From positions 1,178,001-1,242,000 of the forward strand of contig JAWLBI010000001.1 of the NCBI GenBank assembly GCA_041394985.1: DNA of 64,000 nucleotides. The letters run 5' to 3'. The notes under the pieces are model-generated. The model searched no databases and was not told the DNA's origin. It saw nothing but the letters and a program-made list of their open reading frames with translations. The stretch's first letter is position 1; each line of letters begins with the position of its first letter. Origin of the DNA: JAGLON01 sp041394985 (GTDB taxonomy: Bacteria > Zixibacteria > MSB-5A5 > GN15 > JAAZOE01). This document shows, one piece after another, positions 30,212 to 37,293 of this stretch. Made by a program: the position numbers and the translations under genes.

Positions 30212-30820
30212 ATGTCGGAACCGACACAAGAAGTCGCGACAGCACGACCGAACAAACACGATTCGCACGATATATTCCGCAGCCGCTGGTCGCCTCGGGC
30301 CATGACCGGCGAGGCAGTCCCGGAACAAGACCTGATGGCTATGTTCGAGGCCGCGCATTGGGCGCCGTCGGCATTCAATAATCAGCCGTGGCGATTTCTG
30401 TATGCCCATAAGGATGATCCCGATTGGGAACTGTTTTTTAATTTGCTCGTCGAGGCCAATCAGGCCTGGTGCAAGAATGCCGGTGTGCTCATCGTCATCG
30501 CATCCAAGACGACATTCGATCACAACGGCAAACCGATGAAAACACATGCCTATGATACCGGTTCGGCCTGGGGCATGTTTGCCCTCGAAGGCGCGCACCG
30601 AGGACTCGTCGTGCACGGCATGGCCGGGTTCGATTATAAAGCCGCCAAAGAGAAACTGAACATCCCGGATGGATTCGAGGTGCTGGCGATGGCCGCCGTC
30701 GGCGTCAGGGGAGACGCCGGTGTTCTGCCGGAACAGATGCGTGAATATGAAAAACCATCGGGCCGCAAAGACCTCAAACATATCACGGCCAAGGGCCGCT
30801 TCACGGATGATTTGAAGTAG
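30212..30820 (+). CDS. Nitroreductase family protein
   Basis: A 202-residue FMN-dependent oxidoreductase. ATG 30212 is chosen because AAAGGAG precedes it; an upstream in-frame ATG at 30167 has none and the added residues are not family-like. Flavin-binding signatures are RSRWSPRAMTGEAVP, AAHWAPSAFNNQPWRFLYA near the N-terminus and the GAHRGLVVHGMAGFD segment. The physiological substrate is unknown for most such proteins; quinones and nitroaromatics are typical in vitro. It may be co-transcribed with the unknown cysteine-rich protein 7 bp downstream. Confidence 0.9.
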   Translation: MSEPTQEVATARPNKHDSHDIFRSRWSPRAMTGEAVPEQDLMAMFEAAHWAPSAFNNQPWRFLYAHKDDPDWELFFNLLVEANQAWCKNAGVLIVIASKTTFDHNGKPMKTHAYDTGSAWGMFALEGAHRGLVVHGMAGFDYKAAKEKLNIPDGFEVLAMAAVGVRGDAGVLPEQMREYEKPSGRKDLKHITAKGRFTDDLK

Positions 30821-30827
30821 TTATATC

Positions 30828-31346
30828 ATGCCGTGTTCGAACATCACAGAACTGATTCGCGTCGTCCTCGATGAGGACGACCGGCTCACCGATTACCGCC
30901 TTATCAAGCGCACCTGCGGCGCCGGTGTCGGAGGCGAGAAGATTCTCATCAATATCTTCCGCGATTGCGCACCCTGTGAGATTGTCGATCTCGATATCGA
31001 AACATTCGTTGACAGATATCCGGCCGAGGATGACCTCGGGCAGTTTTTGATGCTGAAGCATTTCCTCGCACTACAAGGCGTCCTGCAGGTGTACACCGGA
31101 GGTGAATCGGGTGGCGTCGGCGAATTCTGCACGGTATCGGGTATCGGACATGAAGACGGCGAGGTGATCATCGATGCCGAGATCGCCGTCGATGCGGTGA
31201 CCGACAAGATCCAGTCATGTGGCCATTGCGGAAGCTGCGGATCGAAGAAAAAGCTCGTCGCATTGGATGAGGTCGGAGGCAAGCGTCGTCCGCGGCGACT
31301 GGATGCTCCGTCGATCAAGGATGATCCGAACATATTTCCGGTGTAA
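30828..31346 (+). CDS. Unknown cysteine-rich soluble protein
   Basis: A 172-residue protein I do not recognise. It has eight cysteines, including CAPC near 47-50 and CGHCGSCGS near 131-137, which could hold zinc or an iron-sulfur cluster. The middle (IETFVDRYPAEDDLGQFLMLKHFLALQGVLQVYTGG) looks like a mixed alpha/beta fold, and there is no signal peptide or membrane segment. The tail is basic and then proline-rich. It starts 7 bp after the nitroreductase stop, without a strong ribosome site, so translation may be coupled; a shared redox role is only a guess. Confidence 0.7.
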   Translation: MPCSNITELIRVVLDEDDRLTDYRLIKRTCGAGVGGEKILINIFRDCAPCEIVDLDIETFVDRYPAEDDLGQFLMLKHFLALQGVLQVYTGGESGGVGEFCTVSGIGHEDGEVIIDAEIAVDAVTDKIQSCGHCGSCGSKKKLVALDEVGGKRRPRRLDAPSIKDDPNIFPV

Positions 31347-31376
31347 TTAATTTTTGGCGTAGGGCGCTTCGCGCAT

Positions 31377-31449
31377 GTCAAGACCTTCCTCGCACAGCTC
31401 GGAATCCTCGGTTTTCGCTCCGCGAAAAACCTCGGACAGGGGTCTTGAC
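31377..31449. repeat. Dispersed repeat A, copy 1
   Basis: 73 bp with 9-bp inverted termini GTCAAGACC/GGTCTTGAC. The outer arms GTCAAGACCTTCCTCGC and CTCGGACAGGGGTCTTGAC match copy 2 (35596-35675) in reverse orientation, while the centre differs. The centre is itself an inverted repeat (TTTTCGCTCCGCGAAAA). No frame through it looks coding. Confidence 0.85.
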
Positions 31450-31458
31450 CTACTGCCA

Positions 31459-31505
31459 AAAAAATACGAAGTATTTTTTGTCATTCCCGCGCAGGCGGGA
31501 ATCCA
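31459..31505. repeat. Dispersed repeat D, copy 1 (double hairpin)
   Basis: Two adjacent hairpins: AAAAAATAC-GAA-GTATTTTTT (31459-31479) and ATTCCCGC-GCAG-GCGGGAAT (31483-31502), the second within the common motif TTTGTCATTCCC...GGGAATCCA. The same arrangement occurs inverted at 35498-35545 with different but still paired stem bases. Confidence 0.85.
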
Positions 31506-31540
31506 TGCCCGATTCAATCCGAGCACATCATTGATAATTT

Positions 31541-31600
31541 TGTGGTTGGTGTACGTCCTCGTGCACCAACAAACTGTGTACCCCACGGCTCCGCCGTGGG
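31541..31600. repeat. Dispersed repeat B, copy 1 (double hairpin)
   Basis: Begins TGTGGTTGGT, forms a first hairpin GTTGGTG/CACCAAC, then the conserved stretch CCAACAAACTGTGTA and a second hairpin CCCACGGC-TCC-GCCGTGGG (31582-31600). The last 40 bp match copy 2 at 37064-37103 in 35 positions and the stem keeps pairing. Confidence 0.85.
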
Positions 31601-32035
31601 ACAAAACACTTTCGTACCAAAACCGCCCCAGATTCCTTATTCCTCCTTCTTTAAAAAGGAGATTCTATCACTATGTCCGAAATCGCCAAAACACCGAAAA
31701 AAATTTTTCCTATCCGAGGGATAACTCCTTGTCCCCCAACGGCAGTTTTTCCACAATTCAACCGCCGAAATGATAACCGCCTGTGTGACAAGGATATAAT
31801 AAAATTAGCCAAAAATAAACATTCATGTTGCAAGACAACGACTTATCCCTCCATCGCAATTGTTAGAAAACGGCCGATCGCGACAGGATCTGTACCAAAT
31901 TCGTAGAAAATTGTCTTTGGAGAACGGATTTTATCGCGGGCGGCAGATGTCCACTTTGCCGTGCACAAACTCAGAATCCGATCAAGGATGCCGGCGCACG
32001 AGGACGTACACGAATCATTGTGAAAAAGCCCGTTT
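31601..32035. other. Noncoding accessory spacer with origin-like and repeat fragments
   Basis: No convincing gene. It holds a CTCCTT...AAGGAG hairpin near 31650, two relaxed DnaA-box matches of the form TTWTNCACA (31747-31755 on +, 32019-32027 on -), an AT-rich patch near 31785-31830, a fragment of repeat C (31938-31954), and at 31996-32011 an inverted 16-bp copy of part of repeat B (31549-31564). With the repeats to its left the gene-free stretch is about 690 bp. Confidence 0.6.
31938..31954. repeat. Repeat C fragment
   Basis: GGGCGGCAGATGTCCAC, 17 bp identical to 33803-33819, but here the second palindrome arm has decayed. Confidence 0.7.
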
Positions 32036-32366
32036 TTAATCATCGAAGTAAATTAGATAAGATAATACAGAATAAACGCCATAGATAACAAACGGGACAA
32101 GCGATAATGTCACTATTGCATTGATGCGCCTACTTTTTTTAAACAGTATAGTCTTTATGAGACTAAGAATAGTAAATGGAACGATAAAGGGGGTCAATAT
32201 AAAGAGCAGAGAAAGAAAATCTCCCCATAAATCAGCTAATATTAAGGGTGCATTGGATTGAAATATCCCGATTATATAAATCAGAAGAATTAATATGATT
32301 ACCGACAAATTTAGAATATACAGTATTTGAATGATTGATCGGAAGAAGGATGCGAAATCATTAAAA
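32036..32366 (-). pseudogene. 3' part of an IS-interrupted zinc-ribbon membrane protein gene
   Basis: Minus-strand frame from the IS edge to the stop at 32036. It encodes three hydrophobic stretches (LSVIILILLIYIIGIFQ; FLSLLFILTPFIVPFTILSLI; IVTLSLVPFVIYGVYSVLSYLIYF) and no ribosome site of its own; the apparent TTG start at 32308 is internal. Removing the IS and one copy of the 7-bp target duplication joins this frame, without a shift, to the zinc-ribbon half at 33569-33796, giving a 183-residue protein. The DNA is far more AT-rich than neighbouring genes, suggesting foreign origin. Family not recognised. Confidence 0.85.
32360..32366. repeat. Target site duplication, left copy
   Basis: ATTAAAA directly before the left IS end; identical to 33569-33575. 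Confidence 0.9.
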
Positions 32367-32395
32367 TGTAAAAGTTAAGGACCTCCCGGACAGTT
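32367..32395. repeat. IS left terminal inverted repeat
   Basis: TGTAAAAGTTAAGGACC then TCCCG and ACAGTT; pairs with 33540-33568. Confidence 0.9.
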
Positions 32396-32416
32396 TCAGC
32401 CTCTTCGGTCGGTTTG

Positions 32417-33457
32417 TTATGCGGCCTTTTTATGATTCAGTTTATCGTTCCTGATCTTCTTTCCTTGTTCTATCGTCTCGATTGGCCGGCGGCCCATGTT
32501 GCGATACCCTCGATGCGGTCGTTCCGTATTATAATACTGCAACCAGGCATCCAAATCAACCTGCAATTCTTCGATCGACAGGTAGAGCTTCTTTCGGAAG
32601 GCCTCGCGGAAGAACTCATCGAGGACGGTGCGATTGAATCGTTCCACAAAGCCGTTCGTCCGCGGTGTGGCGACTTTAGTCCTGCGATGCTTGATATCAT
32701 AGAGTTCCAGCAGGATCTGATAGGGATGAATCATCGCTCGACCACAGAACTCCCGGCCGTTGTCGGTCAGGATATGTTCGATAGTCAAGCCGTGCGATGC
32801 GTAGAACGGCAGCACCCGGTCGTACAGGACATCGACCGCCGTCTCGGCCAGCTTGGACGGATAGAGCTTGGCGAAGGCATACGAGCCGTAGGTATCGACA
32901 ACCGTCTGCAGATACACCCGGCCGACGCCCTTGATGGTTCCGACCGAGAATGTATCCTGGCACAGCAGATAGCCGGGATAGCGGCTCTCCACATGCCGTT
33001 CTTTGAAGCAGGGATTAGCCTTCTCCAGCAGCCGTATCTGCTCCGCTGTCAACGCGATATCCTTGCCGTGCGTCTCTTCCTCCAGCCTCAGGATGCGTTT
33101 GTACCGGGTTTCCAGTCCCTCTTTCAGCCACAGATTCCGTACCGTCGAGGGGCTCACTGATATCCCCTCCAGCCGAAGCTGGTCCGAGACATGAACCTGA
33201 CCCCAGGCCGGATGAGCTACCGAGAGAGACAGAATCTTCTCCTTGACTTCAGGCAATGTCTCATGCGGACAGCTCTTCGGGATCGGGGGCAGGTCTTTCA
33301 GGCCTTCGAAGCCGTGTTCCTGGAACGCCCGCTTGTACTCGTAGAACTGACTCCGAGAGACACCCCGGCGGCGGCAGGCCTCGGAAATATTTTTAATTTG
33401 TTCAGCTAATTGTAGCAATGTGAGGCGGTTTTGTGCTATCTTAGTCTCGGCGGTCAT
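32417..33457 (-). CDS. IS481-family DDE transposase
   Basis: 346 residues from the ATG at 33457, chosen for AAAGGAG just upstream (an earlier in-frame ATG at 33496 lacks it). An N-terminal helix-turn-helix (ISEACRRRGVSRSQFYEYKRAF) precedes the rve integrase core with the acidic triad in CQDTFSVG, ILTDNGREFCG and GFVERFNRTVLDEFF, followed by QYYNTERPHRGY. No stop or frameshift; probably active. It catalyses cut-and-insert of the surrounding element. Confidence 0.95.
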   Translation of the reverse strand: MTAETKIAQNRLTLLQLAEQIKNISEACRRRGVSRSQFYEYKRAFQEHGFEGLKDLPPIPKSCPHETLPEVKEKILSLSVAHPAWGQVHVSDQLRLEGISVSPSTVRNLWLKEGLETRYKRILRLEEETHGKDIALTAEQIRLLEKANPCFKERHVESRYPGYLLCQDTFSVGTIKGVGRVYLQTVVDTYGSYAFAKLYPSKLAETAVDVLYDRVLPFYASHGLTIEHILTDNGREFCGRAMIHPYQILLELYDIKHRRTKVATPRTNGFVERFNRTVLDEFFREAFRKKLYLSIEELQVDLDAWLQYYNTERPHRGYRNMGRRPIETIEQGKKIRNDKLNHKKAA

Positions 33458-33539
33458 CTGATACTCCTTTCGATTATTGTTTTGTCGTAAAAACATTCTA
33501 ACCGAAGAGGCAGATGACTGCCATCTTTTTTATCTTCTC

Positions 33540-33568
33540 AACTGTACGGGAAGCGCCTAACTTTTACA
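33540..33568. repeat. IS right terminal inverted repeat
   Basis: Reverse complement begins TGTAAAAGTTAGGCGC; pairs with 32367-32395. Confidence 0.9.
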
Positions 33569-33575
33569 ATTAAAA
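33569..33575. repeat. Target site duplication, right copy
   Basis: ATTAAAA directly after the right IS end; identical to 32360-32366. Confidence 0.9.
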
Positions 33576-33796
33576 AAACCGGGGTCAGATTGATTTCCTG
33601 AAAGTGTGATGCCTGTTAGCGTTCCGGAATCATTGTTATAAATTTGATTCTGGACCATTTTTGAATTCTCCGGAACAGGCATATTTTTGCCACACTGTTT
33701 GCACTGAGCATGCTCACCAATTTTCAGGAATTTGGTAGTGATTGCATTCCCGCAGTGAATGCATTGAAATGAATACTGAGGCACGATTTTCCTCAT
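33569..33796 (-). pseudogene. 5' part of an IS-interrupted zinc-ribbon membrane protein gene
   Basis: Encodes 76 residues beginning MRKIVPQYSFQCIHCGNAI, with two CxxC pairs (CIHC and CKQC, spaced as a zinc ribbon), a KIGEHAQCKQCGKNMPVP segment and a polar linker. Reading into the IS adds only Cys-Lys-Ser and a stop. Zinc-ribbon plus membrane helices is a common layout for small bacterial proteins of unknown role. The intact gene would have been 183 residues; the truncated product lacks all membrane helices. Confidence 0.85.
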
Positions 33797-33802
33797 GATG
33801 GT

Positions 33803-33829
33803 GGGCGGCAGATGTCCACATCTGCCGCC
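33803..33829. repeat. Repeat C, intact palindrome
   Basis: GGCGGCAGATGT-CC-ACATCTGCCGCC, a perfect 12-bp inverted repeat with a 2-base centre, between the POT transporter stop and the split gene. The first 17 bp recur at 31938-31954. There is no T-run, so it is not a standard terminator. Confidence 0.85.
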
Positions 33830-33847
33830 TCAATATTGAATCTCTAC

Positions 33848-35299
33848 CTAAATACCTTTTTCGTATTTCTTCGCCCATTTGGAATAGAAGAAAATGCCGA
33901 TTGCCGCCGCGAAGCCATAGGCGGCGAACTGGTACCAGATTTCGTATGGATGGTATGTTTCCCAGAGAAGATTGGTCACATCTACCGCGTTAATACCGAG
34001 GTGCTCCTGTAATTTGACGACCGCCTCGGTTCTCTCGATACCTGAGACGATATTGAGCTTCTCGGCGAAATACTTAATGGCCAGCGTCGCTTTCTCGCCG
34101 TGTTCACCATATACTTTGCCGCCCAGGAATGAACCGTACGCCCAGCCGATGGCAAGAGGGATGTTAGCGTAGCCCATATAGAGCGCCTTCTCACCCTCCG
34201 GTGCGATGACTCCAAGGTATTCGTTCATCTTCGGCGAGGCGAGCATTTCGCCGAGCGAGAAGCACAGGATACCGAGAATACAAAAGTATCCCGACATGGT
34301 GAATCCGGCGGCAATCAAGCCGACCGATGAAATCAGGATGCCGAGGAAAATCGAGGTGACACGCCGCATGCGCGAGACGACCCATGAGACGAACACGACT
34401 GCGACAACAATCAATCCGGCATTGGCATTAATGAGCCATTCCTGCGTGATCTGGCGTCCCCGGTCGGTTGCGACGGTGAGCCATTCCGGCAGATTGAACT
34501 GCTGGACGATCATCGACGAATCGACCCAGTCGACAATGAAGTTGGGGAGCATATCGAACAGTTGCATGAACATGAGCCAGAAGCCGGACATAATCAGGAT
34601 AAAGACGGCCAGTCGCGGCTGGCAGATATTACGGAAGGTCATTTTCGCGATTGTCCAGGGTGTTCCGGACTGATCGCCTCCGGCCGGCACTTCCTTATAC
34701 GTCAGCAGCATCAGGAAGTTGAGCGAGACGATGACGGCACAGCCGTAGAATACGGTCGGCCATGACCAGCCATAGAGGAAATGGGCCAGCGGCGGACCGA
34801 GGAACCCGCCGATATTCACCAGCATATAGAAGGTGCCCCATCCGACCGATGAGTTTTCATTAGTGAGCGTTCGCACCAGTGTCCCCTGAACACCGGGTTT
34901 GAAGATCGCAGTACCGGCCGCGAGAATACAGCATCCGATCAGGAATGGAACATAACTTGTCATTGTCGCCATCATCAGATAACCGATAATTTTAATGATG
35001 ATGGAGAATGCGATTGTCTTTTTGTACCCGTAGCGATCGGCGAATCCGCCGGAAAACATGGGAACCAGTGACTGGACCAGCGCCCACCAGAGGAAAATCT
35101 GTCCTTTATCGTCCTGAGTAAAATGTAGTCCGCCGACTTCATCGGCCTGTGCGATGTAGATGGGGATGACGACGCGCACGCCATAGTAGGCGAGCCGTTC
35201 GAACATCTCCATGATGTTGACCATCCAGAAAGCTCGTTCGAAACCGAGCAGCTGGCCGATCATACCGCCTTTTGTGTGAACCTCTGCCGCAGTTGCCAT
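33848..35299 (-). CDS. POT/PTR-type MFS transporter (probable peptide transporter)
   Basis: A 483-residue protein with about 12-14 helices. The N-terminal NIMEMFERLAYYGVRVV carries the ExxER-type proton-coupling motif typical of proton-dependent oligopeptide transporters, followed by GGFADRYGYKKTIAFS (the MFS loop 2-3 motif) and FKPGVQGTLVRTL (POT-like FKP...). That would place di- or tripeptide uptake as the most likely role, but the rest of the chain is divergent from DtpA and the C-terminal half has a long insert near 250-290. It is a single gene flanked by repeats on both sides. Confidence 0.83.
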   Translation of the reverse strand: MATAAEVHTKGGMIGQLLGFERAFWMVNIMEMFERLAYYGVRVVIPIYIAQADEVGGLHFTQDDKGQIFLWWALVQSLVPMFSGGFADRYGYKKTIAFSIIIKIIGYLMMATMTSYVPFLIGCCILAAGTAIFKPGVQGTLVRTLTNENSSVGWGTFYMLVNIGGFLGPPLAHFLYGWSWPTVFYGCAVIVSLNFLMLLTYKEVPAGGDQSGTPWTIAKMTFRNICQPRLAVFILIMSGFWLMFMQLFDMLPNFIVDWVDSSMIVQQFNLPEWLTVATDRGRQITQEWLINANAGLIVVAVVFVSWVVSRMRRVTSIFLGILISSVGLIAAGFTMSGYFCILGILCFSLGEMLASPKMNEYLGVIAPEGEKALYMGYANIPLAIGWAYGSFLGGKVYGEHGEKATLAIKYFAEKLNIVSGIERTEAVVKLQEHLGINAVDVTNLLWETYHPYEIWYQFAAYGFAAAIGIFFYSKWAKKYEKGI

Positions 35300-35497
35300 T
35301 GTACTCCCTTCGAGAAAAATCGAATAGATGATTTCGCAAAGTACGATAATCAGTGCATTGAGTCAATAAGAGAGAAGACGTTTGAAAACGGGGGAGTATG
35401 CAGGGAAAAGTTGCCGGTCAATCTGTCATTCCCGAGAGAGCAGACTTCTTAGGATGCGCGAGTCGGGAATCCAGAGCGGAGTTCGGTCAATCTCTGT

Positions 35498-35545
35498 CTG
35501 GATTCCCATTTACATGGGAATGACAAAGATTACTTCGTAATCTTT
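35498..35545. repeat. Dispersed repeat D, copy 2 (inverted)
   Basis: Reverse orientation to copy 1. Hairpins ATTCCCAT-TTAC-ATGGGAAT (35502-35521) and AAAGATTAC-TTC-GTAATCTTT (35525-35545). The loop-proximal TACGAAGTA and TTTGTCATTCCC are kept while outer stem bases differ in pairs. A third, partial unit TGTCATTCCC...GGGAATCCAGA lies at 35424-35476. Confidence 0.85.
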
Positions 35546-35560
35546 GATATCAAGCGGTAG

Positions 35561-35585
35561 GGCAGGTCCCCCAATGGGACCTGCC
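35561..35585. repeat. 10-bp hairpin inside the composite repeat
   Basis: GGCAGGTCCC-CCAAT-GGGACCTGCC, a perfect stem lying between repeats D and A of copy 2; copy 1 has only 9 bp in this place. Confidence 0.8.
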
Positions 35586-35595
35586 ATCTTCGTAG

Positions 35596-35675
35596 GTCAA
35601 GACCCCTGTCCGAGGGCTGAGCGAAGCGATGCCCGATTCGCCGCGGCGAACGAGCCACGCGAGGAAGGTCTTGAC
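35596..35675. repeat. Dispersed repeat A, copy 2 (inverted)
   Basis: 80 bp with the same GTCAAGACC termini; its arms are the reverse complement of copy 1 at 31377-31449 and its centre differs. With repeat D it forms a composite unit 35498-35675 inverted relative to 31377-31505. Confidence 0.85.
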
Positions 35676-35919
35676 ATCCGCGCTCGGAATGACGGTGGTT
35701 GCGGAAGCGTTGATGAAATATCGAGAACGGGAAAACATAGCCGGATATTCCGGAAGAGCCTACTCGATGGGTGGGGTACCGGTTATCAAAGCCCGTGAAA
35801 TAGATATTTGGATTTCGCATTGAAAACGAAATCCCCTCTGGAGAGGGGTGCCCGAAGGGCGGGGTGTGTTTTTCGACCCTCAATAATCGGCAGGAGCACA
35901 GTGCCCCTGCCCTATAGGG

Positions 35920-36930
35920 CTATTCGATAAATCCCTGCTTCTTCATCCAGTCGTCGTTGTAGATTTTTGAGAGATACTTTACACCCGAGTCAGGCAGGAT
36001 GACTACCATCGTCTGGTCTCTATCGTTTCGCCTCGCCCAGTCCAATGCCGCCCACATGGCAGTGCCGGCCGAACCGCCGACCCAGATGCCTTCCTTCGCA
36101 GTGAGAGATCGCGCCGTCAGAAAACTATCCTTATCGGTGACTTTGACGAACTCATCGAGGTATTCGAATAAGACGGCATCGTACACTTCATCCTCGCCGA
36201 TGCCTTCGACGAGATAGGGCGCGGGACCGTCTTTGGTGCCGTGTTCTTTATACTGTTTGAGAATCGAGCCGACCGGGTCGGCTGCAACCGTGACAATCTT
36301 CGGATTCATTTCCTTGAGAAATTTGGATGTACCGGACATCGTGCCGCCGGTGCCGACGCCGCCGACGAGGACATCGATGTTGCCATCGGTCTGTCGCCAG
36401 ATTTCCGGACCGGTCTGCACATAGTGCGCCTCGGGATTGTCCATCGTGTTGTACTGATTCAGCAGGAAATAATCGCCGGTCTCCTCGCCGAGCCGCTTGG
36501 CGACGTTGATGTATGAATCCGGAGAGCCCGGTGGAACATCAGTTTTACAGACGTGCACCTCGGCGCCGTAGGCCTTGACGGCATCGATTTTCTCGAATGA
36601 CATTTTATCGGGGATGGTGAGGATGACGCGGAGGTTGTGGACGGCTCCGAACATCGCCATAGCCAGCCCGGTGTTACCCGAGGTCGCCTCGACGATAGCC
36701 GTATTCGGACCGATTTTCCCCTCGCCCATGGCCTTGTTTAGCACATGGATGGCCATGCGGTCTTTGATCGAGCCGCCCGGATTCATGTATTCCGGCTTGA
36801 CATAAATAGTCGTTTTCAGGCCTTCTGCGAGTTTGTTGATGCGGATGAGCGGGGTATCTCCGACGGCGGCGAGGACATTGTCATAGCGGCCGCGAGTGCC
36901 GGTGTTGGAAGCGTGTGAGTCGTTTGGCAT
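35920..36930 (-). CDS. PLP-dependent cysteine synthase / cystathionine beta-synthase-like enzyme
   Basis: A 336-residue fold-type II PLP enzyme. Signatures: GDTPLIRINKL, the lysine that binds PLP in NPGGSIKDRMA near 57, the substrate loop EATSGNTGLAMA, the phosphate loop GGVGTGGTMSG and GGSAGTAMWAA near the C-terminus. It makes cysteine from O-acetylserine or cystathionine from serine and homocysteine; the PEYMNPGGSIKDR and DYFLLNQYNTMDNPEAHY patterns resemble bacterial CBS-like proteins slightly more than CysK, but sequence alone does not decide. No CBS-pair regulatory domain follows. It is a single gene with no sulfur gene beside it. Confidence 0.9.
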   Translation of the reverse strand: MPNDSHASNTGTRGRYDNVLAAVGDTPLIRINKLAEGLKTTIYVKPEYMNPGGSIKDRMAIHVLNKAMGEGKIGPNTAIVEATSGNTGLAMAMFGAVHNLRVILTIPDKMSFEKIDAVKAYGAEVHVCKTDVPPGSPDSYINVAKRLGEETGDYFLLNQYNTMDNPEAHYVQTGPEIWRQTDGNIDVLVGGVGTGGTMSGTSKFLKEMNPKIVTVAADPVGSILKQYKEHGTKDGPAPYLVEGIGEDEVYDAVLFEYLDEFVKVTDKDSFLTARSLTAKEGIWVGGSAGTAMWAALDWARRNDRDQTMVVILPDSGVKYLSKIYNDDWMKKQGFIE

Positions 36931-37293
36931 TTCGTTATATCCTTCAGTAAGTAATTGTCACATCCCTCCCGACCCTAAAGGGTCGGGCTACCCAGGTGAC
37001 AGATAATCTTGTCGGGCTACCCGGGTCATGCTGATTGTGGTTGGTCCGCCGAGGCGGATCCCCGTGCGCCAACAAACTGTGTATCCCAAGGCTCTGCCTT
37101 GGGAAATCAACCAGTGTTAAGCAGTACGGAATAAAACCGGTTCTGTTTTAGGCGGCGTTCTTTTTCACAAAAACCATTCTATATCTCTGTAGTTCCCGCA
37201 GAATCGTCGGTTTGTGCCGTATTGTACTTGGCTCTCATTTTGAATCTATTATATTGCGGGGCGGAGGAGGCGCAAGTTAAAACACATCGGCTT
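36931..37293. other. Intergenic region with palindromes and repeats
   Basis: About 360 bp between divergent genes. It holds a perfect palindrome CCCGACCCT-AA-AGGGTCGGG (36968-36987), a 12-bp direct repeat GTCGGGCTACCC (36982-36993, 37011-37022), repeat B copy 2 and a relaxed DnaA-box match TTTTTCACA (37161-37169). The end should contain the tilS promoter. Confidence 0.7.
37036..37103. repeat. Dispersed repeat B, copy 2
   Basis: Begins TGTGGTTGGT as copy 1, has a first hairpin CCGCC-GA-GGCGG inside GTTGG/CCAAC, then CCAACAAACTGTGTA and the hairpin CCCAAGGC-TCT-GCCTTGGG (37085-37103). One base pair of the stem is C-G in copy 1 and A-T here. Confidence 0.85.

Larger units (their letters stand above)
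32367..33568. mobile_element. IS481-family insertion sequence, complete
   Basis: 1202 bp bounded by imperfect terminal inverted repeats starting TGTAAAAGTTA (24 of 29 matches: 32367-32395 against 33568-33540). A second inverted pair GCCTCTTCGGT (32399-32409) and its complement (33501-33511) lies inside. It has one intact transposase gene and 7-bp ATTAAAA duplications at both sides. The intact ends and duplications point to a recent insertion, into the AT-rich gene around it. Confidence 0.95.
35300..35919. other. Repeat-rich intergenic region
   Basis: 620 bp without a credible gene. It contains the upstream region of the POT transporter and, in order, a partial repeat D (35424-35476), repeat D copy 2, a hairpin, repeat A copy 2, a CCCCTC-TGGA-GAGGGG hairpin followed by GCCC-GAA-GGGC (35833-35860), and a GGCAGG/CCTGCC hairpin near 35890. 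Open frames across it change meaning at each repeat edge and have no ribosome sites. Confidence 0.75.

Noticed and set aside
31375..31773. 132-codon frame on + through repeats A, D and B
   Set aside because: It runs through hairpin repeats whose other copies are not open, and no ribosome site precedes it.
32036..32308. Independent 90-residue membrane protein gene
   Set aside because: TTG start without ribosome site; it is the 3' part of the gene cut by the IS.
33557..33796. Independent 79-residue zinc-ribbon gene
   Set aside because: Last three residues and stop come from the IS end; it is the 5' part of the split gene.
31347..37293. tRNA genes or an integrase-type genomic island
   Set aside because: No cloverleaf, T-loop signature, integrase gene or att-like direct repeat was found in the accessory part.
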